The translations under genes were made by a program, and so were the position numbers. Under the pieces are notes generated by a model. It was not told the origin of the DNA. It ran no database searches and saw only the letters and a list, made by a program, of their open reading frames with translations. DNA of 49,977 bases from Micromonospora parastrephiae (GTDB lineage Bacteria > Actinomycetota > Actinomycetes > Mycobacteriales > Micromonosporaceae), in contig NZ_JAEVHM010000024.1 of assembly GCF_016802865.1 (NCBI RefSeq), forward strand, positions 1 to 49,977, read 5' to 3'. Positions 44,175 to 49,977 of the stretch are shown here, in pieces. Numbering within the stretch: position 1 is the first letter of the stretch; each line of letters begins with the position of its first letter.

Positions 44175-45239
44175 TCAGCCGCCGGGCGTCGTCGCGCCCG
44201 CCGGGTCGGTCGTCGGCTGTCGACTCGCCGGGACACGGGCTTCGCCGGTGCTCGGGCTGGTGCCGGCGGCGGAGTCGGCCCGGGCGGTGGGGCCGGCGGT
44301 TAGGAACGCCTCGGCCCAGCGACCGACCTCGTCGAAGACCTTCCGGCGTACGGCGGGTCCGGAGAGCGTGAGATCGTGCAGCCCTCCGTCGAAGCGGGCG
44401 AGGGTGACGTGCCGGCCGAGGCGGGGCGCGTACCGGACCATGTGCTCGACGTCCAGCACGGCGTCGGCCAGGGTCGCGTTGTCGTGCCACCTGGTGCCCC
44501 GGAAGGAGCGGGTCGAGCAGGCCAGCAGCACCGGCACCTGGATGTCCAGTCCGGCGCGCAGCCGGCGTTGACCGGTGCGGATCGCGTTCAGCCAGCCGGC
44601 CCGGACGGGGAACCCGGCCAGCGGCTTCCACGCCAGGTCGTAGCTCCACTCGCCGCGGTGGTCGGCGTGGATGCTCTCGCCGTACACCGTGCCCAGCCCG
44701 AACGGCAGGATGCGGTGCGGCGCCCTGCGGCCCAGCCGGGAGACGGCGGCCGCGAGGGGTCGACGGACCGCCCAGGGGGCGTTCAGGTCGAAGAAGGGGC
44801 TGTTGAGCACCAGGCCGTCGATGGTGCCGCCGTCGCGGCGGGCGTCCGCCCAGAGCGAGATGATCAGGCCGCCGGTGGAGTGGCCCATCGCCAACAGGGT
44901 GTCGTGCCCGTCGTCGTTGCGGATGATCTCGGCGGCGGCGTCCAGTTCGGGGAAGTAGTCGCTGATGTCGCGGCAGAAGTTCGGGGTCTGGCCGGGGAGC
45001 AGGCTGCGACCGTACTTGCGCAGGTCGAGGGCGTAGAAATCCCAGCCCCGCTCGGCGAAGAAGTCGGCCAGGTGGGTCTGGAAGAAGTAGTCGACGAAGC
45101 CGTGCACGTAGAGCACGGCCCGCCCGGTGGGGCGCTCGGCCCGCCGCCGGACCAGGGTCGCGACGACGGGCCCCTCGTCGTCGGTGCCCAGGTCGATCGT
45201 CTGCCGCTCGTACGGCGGCCCCAACACGTCCGGTTCCAC
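44175..45239 (-). CDS. alpha/beta hydrolase (serine aminopeptidase/monoacylglycerol lipase-like)
   Basis: 354-aa Hydrolase_4-type enzyme: oxyanion motif VLYVHGF, RGWDFYALDLRKYGRSL typical of monoacylglycerol-lipase-like proteins, nucleophile Ser in GHSTGG, acid region in the C-terminal third, and a catalytic His likely in GGLHDLTL. Substrate unknown (lipid ester or peptide). GTG at 45239 is chosen because TAGCGT lies 7 nt upstream; the frame upstream encodes no recognisable protein. The disordered C-terminal tail (about residues 315-354) is Ala/Pro/Thr-rich. Confidence 0.85.
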   Translation of the reverse strand: MEPDVLGPPYERQTIDLGTDDEGPVVATLVRRRAERPTGRAVLYVHGFVDYFFQTHLADFFAERGWDFYALDLRKYGRSLLPGQTPNFCRDISDYFPELDAAAEIIRNDDGHDTLLAMGHSTGGLIISLWADARRDGGTIDGLVLNSPFFDLNAPWAVRRPLAAAVSRLGRRAPHRILPFGLGTVYGESIHADHRGEWSYDLAWKPLAGFPVRAGWLNAIRTGQRRLRAGLDIQVPVLLACSTRSFRGTRWHDNATLADAVLDVEHMVRYAPRLGRHVTLARFDGGLHDLTLSGPAVRRKVFDEVGRWAEAFLTAGPTARADSAAGTSPSTGEARVPASRQPTTDPAGATTPGG

Positions 45240-45246
45240 GAACGCG

Positions 45247-45252
45247 ACGCTA
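45247..45252 (-). promoter_or_regulatory. -10 hexamer of a leaderless promoter, hydrolase gene
   Basis: TAGCGT on the minus strand, 7 nt before the GTG at 45239. Confidence 0.55.
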
Positions 45253-45290
45253 CGCCGCGAAGCTACCGGGCGGTAGCCCTCGGCCGCCCG

Positions 45291-45358
45291 CCCCGCGATC
45301 CTGCGCTCGGCGTCGGCGCCAGCCGACATTCGGGACCCGGAAGTGCAAGATCGCGGGG
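45291..45358. repeat. intergenic inverted repeat (ccccgcgatc … gatcgcgggg)
   Basis: Perfect 10-bp arms separated by 48 bp, with CTTGCACTTCCGGG on the minus strand inside the right arm. It lies between the hydrolase and hpf genes. It resembles a dispersed intergenic repeat type that I recall from Micromonospora genomes, which I cannot verify here. Confidence 0.4.
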
Positions 45359-45370
45359 GTACGGCGTGGG

Positions 45371-45787
45371 TCAGGCCGTTTCCGCGTCGGCGCGGGTCGG
45401 ATCGACGGACTCGTCGACCTCGCCCTGCGGCTGGGGGATGTCGCGGAGGTGCTTGTTGTGCCGGGGCTCCTGGCGGGTCTTGGCATCGTTGAGCCGGCGG
45501 CGCAGGTCGTCGCGGACGTCGTTGAGGGCGGCGTGCAGGTCCTCCTCGGCGGACGTGGTGACGATCTTCTGCCGGCCGGCGATCCAGCACTCCAGGGTGA
45601 CCTTCTGCCCCCGGGCCTCGCGGTCCTTCACCGACACCTCCAGCTCGGTGGCGTCGGCGTGGAAGCCGGCCAGCCGGGCGTCGAGGGTGGCGAACTGCTC
45701 GGCGATCCAGTTGCGATCGCCCTGGGAGAACCCGGCACCCACACGCAGGCACTCGGCCACGGTGGCCGGGTTCGCCACGGCGCTCAT
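45371..45787 (-). CDS. hpf: ribosome hibernation-promoting factor (HPF/RaiA family)
   Basis: 138-aa S30EA-type protein: RLAGFHADATELEVSVKDREARGQKVTLECWIAG and QKIVTTSAEEDLHAALNDVRDDLRRRLNDAKTR show the beta-strand/amphipathic-helix pattern that binds the 30S decoding region and inactivates ribosomes in stationary phase. It is shorter than the long HPF (no clear C-terminal dimerisation domain). The start overlaps the stop of a 16-codon upstream ORF, and a SigF/SigB-like promoter lies about 100 bp upstream, which fits a stress-induced role. Confidence 0.82.
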   Translation of the reverse strand: MSAVANPATVAECLRVGAGFSQGDRNWIAEQFATLDARLAGFHADATELEVSVKDREARGQKVTLECWIAGRQKIVTTSAEEDLHAALNDVRDDLRRRLNDAKTRQEPRHNKHLRDIPQPQGEVDESVDPTRADAETA

Positions 45788-45834
45788 CGCTGCGCCTCGG
45801 AAGCGGTTGCGGAGCCGATGGTGGTGATCATCAT
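45784..45834 (-). CDS. 16-residue upstream ORF coupled to hpf
   Basis: Reads MMITTIGSATASEAQR and its TGA overlaps the hpf ATG (CGATGAGC). AGAGGTC precedes it. No family is known. Its position suggests it loads ribosomes onto hpf; hpf itself has no separate strong ribosome-binding site. Confidence 0.5.
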   Translation of the reverse strand: MMITTIGSATASEAQR

Positions 45835-45886
45835 GGCGCTGACCTCTCGTCGACGTGGAGCTGTCGGTGTTGCGTTGATCAAGTCC

Positions 45887-45913
45887 TTACCCATTTCGGC
45901 CGGCCCGGGAAAC
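45887..45913 (-). promoter_or_regulatory. SigF/SigB-like promoter of hpf
   Basis: GTTT (45910-45913), exactly 17 bp, GGGTAA (45887-45892) on the minus strand, about 50-60 bp before the upstream ORF. This fits the GTTT-N15-17-GGGTAT stress-sigma consensus of actinobacteria. Confidence 0.6.
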
Positions 45914-45967
45914 CGTCGACGTCGTGTCGGGCGGGTCGGCGTACCACATCCGGGCGTGATCAGGGCG

Positions 45968-45995
45968 TTGTCCACAGGTGGCCTCGTCATCCACA
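45968..45995 (+). promoter_or_regulatory. two DnaA-box-like sites upstream of ssb
   Basis: TTGTCCACA (45968-45976) is an exact match to the actinobacterial DnaA box; TCATCCACA (45987-45995) matches 7 of 9 in the same orientation, 19 bp away. Confidence 0.5.
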
Positions 45996-46090
45996 GGTCG
46001 AGGGTTCGTGCTGGTCGCGTGAACCTCCGACGCCCAGGCTCGATGGCGAGTCGACTCGCGCTGGCAGGCCCCCGATCCCCTGGAGGGACG

Positions 46091-46897
46091 ATGTTCGACA
46101 CGTACGTCACGATCGTCGGCAATGTGCTGACCACGCCCGAGTGGCGACGAACCACCCAGAGCAACACCCTGGTGGCCAACTTCAAGGTCGCCTCCACCGC
46201 CCGCCGCCTCGACCGGGACAGCGGCCGCTGGGTCGACGGCAACTCCCTTCGGGTACGCGTCAACTGCTGGCGCAAGCTCGCCGAAGGGGTGGCCGCCTCG
46301 GTGATGATCGGCGACCCGGTCGTGGTCTGCGGCCGGCTCTACACCCGCGACTGGACCGACGACGCGGGCAACCACCGGACCCTCTACGAACTGGAGGCGG
46401 TCGCCGTCGGCCACGACCTGTCCCGAGGCCGGGCCCGCTTCCTGCGTAACCGGCCGAGCATGACCACCAGCACCGTCGAGGACGCGGAAACCGAGAGTCG
46501 GGTGCACGGCGAGCCCACCGAGCCGGTGCCCGCCGGGCAGGCCCCCGTACCGCCCGACGACCGTCCACTGGACGACGACTTCGAGCTGCCCGAGTTCGGA
46601 GCCCCGCGTACCGGCCCGGGTGGCGCGGGCGCGTCCGACAGCAGCTCCCTCGGCGGCTCTCTCGGCGGAGGGTTCCTCGACGAGGAGTCTCTCGGCGGTG
46701 GCTCCCTCGACGGTGACGGGCCGAGCCGGCCGGGCGGGCTCGACGACGACGAACTGGCCGTCCCACCCGCGGCGTCCGACGACGACCCGGCCGACGACGA
46801 TCCCGACGACGAGTTGGGGCCGGTGCCGGACGAGGGTGAGCCGGACGCCGCTCCGACCGGTCGGCGGCGACGCGGCCGGGTTCCGCAGCCGGCGTGA
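46091..46897 (+). CDS. ssb: single-stranded DNA-binding protein paralogue
   Basis: 268 aa: N-terminal OB fold (MFDTYVTIVGNVLTTPEWRR… NSLRVRVNCWRKLAEGVAAS… DPVVVCGRLYTRDW, about residues 1-125), then a long acidic Gly/Ser/Asp-rich disordered tail (about 130-260). A DDDFELPEF patch lies in the tail, but the C-terminus ends in basic GRRRRGRVPQPA, not the acidic DDDIPF tip that recruits repair partners. It is a stand-alone paralogue, not next to rpsF or rplI. The start follows TGGAGGGACG. Confidence 0.85.
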   Translation: MFDTYVTIVGNVLTTPEWRRTTQSNTLVANFKVASTARRLDRDSGRWVDGNSLRVRVNCWRKLAEGVAASVMIGDPVVVCGRLYTRDWTDDAGNHRTLYELEAVAVGHDLSRGRARFLRNRPSMTTSTVEDAETESRVHGEPTEPVPAGQAPVPPDDRPLDDDFELPEFGAPRTGPGGAGASDSSSLGGSLGGGFLDEESLGGGSLDGDGPSRPGGLDDDELAVPPAASDDDPADDDPDDELGPVPDEGEPDAAPTGRRRRGRVPQPA

Positions 46898-47244
46898 CCT
46901 GTCGGTTCGGCCATCGCGGGCCGAGCGGCCGGCCGGCCACCTGACGTCGCTGGCAGTGCTCCGGCAGTGACCGGGGCGGTGCCCGACAGGGTCCTCGGCC
47001 GCAACGGCCTTGGCGGTGTCGGCAGCCGTAGGTGGTGGCGTTCGGGCAGCGTCCGTGCGGGGCTCCGGCGGCGCGGCACGACGGGGGCGGGGTGGCGACG
47101 CGACCGGCGTCGTCACCCCGCGTGGCCACTGCCCAGTCCACCGCGTTCCGATCCGCGGGCGCCGGCCGGGGCGTACGCGAGGCGCGGCAGGCCCGGCCGG
47201 TGCACGGGACGCTCGTCTAGGCTGGCTGGCCGGGGGTGGTGCGC
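46898..47244. other. 347-bp non-coding region upstream of cobD
   Basis: No gene on either strand. A 6-bp hairpin (tcggcc / ggccga, 46907-46924) follows ssb, and TAGGCT (47218-47223) is a candidate -10 before cobD. I looked for a cobalamin riboswitch: only GCCACTG is present, not the B12 box or the GGGAA core. Confidence 0.45.
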
Positions 47245-48402
47245 GTGCGACGGACAGCGCCGATGGCGAACGCGGTGGGGCTGCTGGCCGGGTACGCGCT
47301 GGACAGGCTGCTCGGCGACCCGCGTCGGTGGCACCCAGTGGCCGGCTTCGGGCAGGCCGCCGGCGCGCTGGAGCGCCGCCTCTACCGGCCGAACCGGACC
47401 GCGGGAACGGCGTTCACCGCGCTGGCCGTGGGCGGGCCGGTGCTGCTCGGGGCGGTCGCCACGGCGGCCACCCGGCGCCGGCCGGTGACCCGGGCCGTGC
47501 TCGTGGCCGCCGGCACGTGGGCCGTGCTCGGCGGTCGTACGCTGCGGCACGAGGCGACCGTCATGGGTCGCACCCTGCGCGACGGCGACCTGCCCGCCGC
47601 ACGGGGACGCCTCGGTCACCTCTGCGGCCGGGACCCGTCGACCCTGGACGAGTCGGAGTTGGCGCGCGCCACCGTCGAATCGGTCGCCGAGAACACCTCC
47701 GACGCGGTCGTCGCTCCCCTGCTGTGGGGTGCGGTCGCCGGCCTGCCCGGGCTGCTGGGCTACCGCGCCGCGAACACCCTCGACGCGATGGTCGGGCACC
47801 GGTCGGCACGCTACGCACGGTTCGGCACCCCGGCCGCTCGGCTGGACGACCTGCTCAACCTGGTGCCGTCGAGGCTCACCGGACTGCTCACCGTCGCCGT
47901 CGCTCCGGTGGCGAACGGCGACCGGGATCGGGCCTGGCGGGTGTGGCGGCGTGACCGCAACGACCACCCGAGCCCCAACGCCGGCCAGTGCGAGGCGGCG
48001 ATGGCCGGTGCGCTCGGTGTCCGCCTCGGCGGTCGCAACGTCTACTTCGGTCGCTCCGAGGTGCGTCCCTTCCTCGGTGACGGCCCGCGTCCCGAGGCGC
48101 GGCACCTCAAGCGGGCCGCCCGGATCTCCGGCGCGGTCGGTCTGGCCGCGGTGGGCCTGGCCGCCGCCTACCCGGTGACCCTCGGCCGCCTGGTTGCTGC
48201 CGCAGGCCGCCGTGGGCTCGGCGCGGTGGGTCGCCGTGGGCCCGGTACTACAGGTCGCCGTGGGCTCGGCGCGGTGGGTCGCCGTGGGCTCGGCACGTAC
48301 AGGTCGCCGTGGGCTCGGGTGCCGCGGGTCGCCGTGGCGTTGGGTGCCGCGGGTCGGCCGTGCGCTCGGTGCCACCGGGTGGCCGGGCCGGGGGAGCGGG
48401 CG
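47245..48402 (+). CDS. cobD: adenosylcobinamide-phosphate synthase, reading into cobQ
   Basis: CobD/CbiB membrane enzyme of the cobalamin aminopropanol step: [20 protein letters not shown] at the start, [60 protein letters not shown], several membrane helices. Expected length about 310 aa; the catalytic part ends about 48180. The frame has no stop there: it runs for 75 more codons of Arg/Gly-rich repeat into the cobQ frame with no interruption. GTG at 47245 is used after CGGGGG; GTGs at 47236 and 47239 are alternatives. The listed end is the base before the likely cobQ start. Confidence 0.85.
48209..48380 (+). repeat. tandem 24-26 bp minisatellite between cobD and cobQ
   Basis: Seven imperfect copies of GTCGCCGTGGGCTCGGCGCG-like units. 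Anchor GCCGTGGG starts at 48209, 48233, 48257 and 48281 (24-bp spacing), then 48306, 48331 and about 48357 (25-26 bp). Confidence 0.75.
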
Positions 48403-49977
48403 GTGAGCGGCGGGCTGCTCGTCGCCGGCACGACCTCCGACGCCGGCAAGAGCGTCCTCACCGCCGGCATCTGCCGCTGGCTGCACCGCCAAGGTGTCAA
48501 GGTGGCGCCCTTCAAGGCGCAGAACATGTCGAACAACTCGGCGGTCGTCGTCGGGCCGGACGGGCGTGGCGGCGAGATCGGCCGGGCCCAGGCCATGCAG
48601 GCCGCCGCCTGCGGGCTGGCCCCCGACCTGCGGTTCAACCCGGTGCTGCTCAAGCCGGGCAGTGACCTGGCCAGCCAGGTCGTGCTGCTCGGTGAGGCCG
48701 TCGACACGATCACCGCCGGCACCTTCCGGCAGCTGCGTCCCCGACTCGCCCAGACCGCGTACGCGGCGTTGGCCGAACTACGCGACACGTACGACGTGGT
48801 CATCTGCGAGGGCGCCGGCAGCCCAGCCGAGATCAACCTGCGGGCCGGTGACTACGTCAACATGGGCCTTGCCCGGCATGCCAACCTGCCCACCATCGTG
48901 GTCGGCGACATCGACCGGGGTGGCGTCTTCGCCTCGATGTTCGGCACCGTGGCCCTGCTCGACCCCGCCGACCAGGCGCTGATCGCCGGCTTCGTGATCA
49001 ACAAGTTCCGGGGCGACCTCGGCCTGCTCCAACCCGGGCTGGACATGCTTCGCCACGTCACCGGTCGCCCCGCGTACGGGGTGGTGCCCTGGGCACTCGA
49101 CCTGTGGCTCGACGCGGAGGACTCGCTCGCCTACGGGCGGGTGCTCGGCCGACCGGCCGTCCCGCGAGGCACCGAATGGCTGGACGTGGCCGTCGTCCGG
49201 CTGCCCCGGATCAGCAACGCCACCGACGTGGAGGCGCTTGCCACCGAGCCGGGCGTCCGCGTACGCCTCACCGTCGAACCAGCCGAACTGGCCGCCGCCG
49301 ACCTTGTCGTCCTGCCCGGCTCCAAGTCGACCGTCGCCGACCTGGCCTGGCTACGCGAGACCGGCCTCGCCGACGCGGTAACCGCACACGTGTCGGCCGG
49401 TAAGCCACTGCTCGGCCTCTGCGGGGGCTTCCAGATGCTCGGCCGCGCCATCCACGACCCGGTGGAGAGCCGGCGGGGCAGCGTGCCCGGGCTCGGCCTG
49501 CTGCCCATCGAGATCACCTTCGATCCGCGCAAGACCGTCCGGCAGTCGGTGGGCACCGCCCACGGCGACCTTCCGGTGCGTGGCTACGAGATCCACCACG
49601 GGTACGTCTCGCAGACCGACCCCACCCTGACCCCGCTGCTGACCGGGGCCGACGGTGTCGGCGAGGGCGCAGTGCTCGGGCCGGTGCACGGCACGCACTG
49701 GCACGGGGCGTTCGAGTCTGACGCGTTCCGCCGCTGGTTCCTCACCGAGGCGGCTCGGCTGGCCGGGCGCACCGGGTTCCGCGTCGCGCCGGACACCAGC
49801 TTCGCCGCGGCCCGGGAACGCGCCCTCGACCTGCCCGGCGACCTGGTCGAGGAGCACCTCGACACCGACGCCCTCTGGCGCCTCGTCGAGAGCGAAACCC
49901 TGACCGGCGCAGAGGTGAAGGAAGAATCCGGCGACCCGGGCCCGATCGGGATCCTCGGTGACGAGGGTCCCGAGCAC
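48403..49977 (+). CDS. cobQ: cobyric acid synthase, 3' end cut by the window
   Basis: Amidates cobyrinic acid a,c-diamide at b, d, e and g using glutamine. N-terminal ATP-binding loop [58 protein letters not shown], then the C-terminal class I glutaminase with Cys in [12 protein letters not shown] and the GYEIHHG / GTHWHGAFE regions. GTG at 48403 follows GGGGGAG; the upstream frame is open into cobD. About 525 residues are visible, nearly the full length of the family, and the stop lies beyond position 49977. Confidence 0.92.
   Translation, partial: MSGGLLVAGTTSDAGKSVLTAGICRWLHRQGVKVAPFKAQNMSNNSAVVVGPDGRGGEIGRAQAMQAAACGLAPDLRFNPVLLKPGSDLASQVVLLGEAVDTITAGTFRQLRPRLAQTAYAALAELRDTYDVVICEGAGSPAEINLRAGDYVNMGLARHANLPTIVVGDIDRGGVFASMFGTVALLDPADQALIAGFVINKFRGDLGLLQPGLDMLRHVTGRPAYGVVPWALDLWLDAEDSLAYGRVLGRPAVPRGTEWLDVAVVRLPRISNATDVEALATEPGVRVRLTVEPAELAAADLVVLPGSKSTVADLAWLRETGLADAVTAHVSAGKPLLGLCGGFQMLGRAIHDPVESRRGSVPGLGLLPIEITFDPRKTVRQSVGTAHGDLPVRGYEIHHGYVSQTDPTLTPLLTGADGVGEGAVLGPVHGTHWHGAFESDAFRRWFLTEAARLAGRTGFRVAPDTSFAAARERALDLPGDLVEEHLDTDALWRLVESETLTGAEVKEESGDPGPIGILGDEGPEH

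Noticed and set aside
46898..47235. Cobalamin riboswitch upstream of cobD
   Set aside because: Only GCCACTG is present; the B12 box and the conserved GGGAA core are missing.

Overview
The window is high-GC (about 72%) actinobacterial chromosome. The gene content points to the Micromonosporaceae (Micromonospora-like): DUF6158, DUF6232, DUF3817 and DUF1360 proteins, a MurR/RpiR-murQ pair, an AglEFG alpha-glucoside importer without its own ATPase, PPOX/F420-type enzymes, frequent GTG starts and long GC hairpins without U-tracts. This assignment is inferred from protein content, not from a search. I see no insertion sequence, prophage, integrase or CRISPR array; it looks like core or near-core chromosome.

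Layout. 1-6.4 kb: alpha-glucoside uptake and hydrolysis locus, all on the minus strand (aglE with an apparent frameshift, aglF, aglG, a LacI regulator, a GH13 alpha-glucosidase), with a LacI-type operator upstream of aglE. 6.5-12.1 kb: a secreted M23 peptidase; a minus-strand operon of nucleotidyltransferase, BON protein, metallophosphoesterase and a 47-residue membrane protein; a P-loop nucleotide kinase; an SDR; an epimerase-like protein. 12.1-16.5 kb: RpiR-murQ (MurNAc-6-P recycling), a primary-like sigma factor and a NlpC/P60 hydrolase. 16.9-22.8 kb: small conserved proteins and a class I DAHP synthase with an attenuator-like leader. 22.8-28 kb: an M16 peptidase pair, asd, a PPOX-type flavoprotein, a deletion scar joining two gene remnants, and a CBS protein. 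28-34 kb: a winged-helix AlkZ-like protein, SCP2, glycogen-debranching-like enzyme, PlsC. 33.5-36.6 kb: a LuxR response regulator with two adjoining sensors, one apparently degenerate, each carrying a one-base frameshift. 36.7-45.2 kb: VOC proteins, two paralogous small secreted proteins, lipoproteins, a secreted lectin-FN3-sugar dehydrogenase, tRNA-Arg(TCT), a degenerate protease-like protein and an alpha/beta hydrolase. 45.3-50 kb: hibernation factor, an SSB paralogue, and cobD running in frame into cobQ (cut by the window end).

How the genes fit together. Several units concern cell-envelope turnover (M23, NlpC/P60, murQ) and carbohydrate storage or uptake (Agl, debranching enzyme). Regulatory architecture is unusually readable. 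Ten genes have a TANNNT -10 hexamer 6-7 nt before the start codon, implying leaderless transcripts. RpiR appears to repress its own leaderless promoter. hpf has a SigF/SigB-like promoter and a translationally coupled 16-codon upstream ORF. aroG has a terminator in its leader flanked by mutually exclusive palindromes.

Three minus-strand genes each lack exactly one C in a plus-strand C run, which suggests either real decay or systematic base-calling error. The most unusual single observation is the cobD-cobQ open frame across a 24-26 bp minisatellite.
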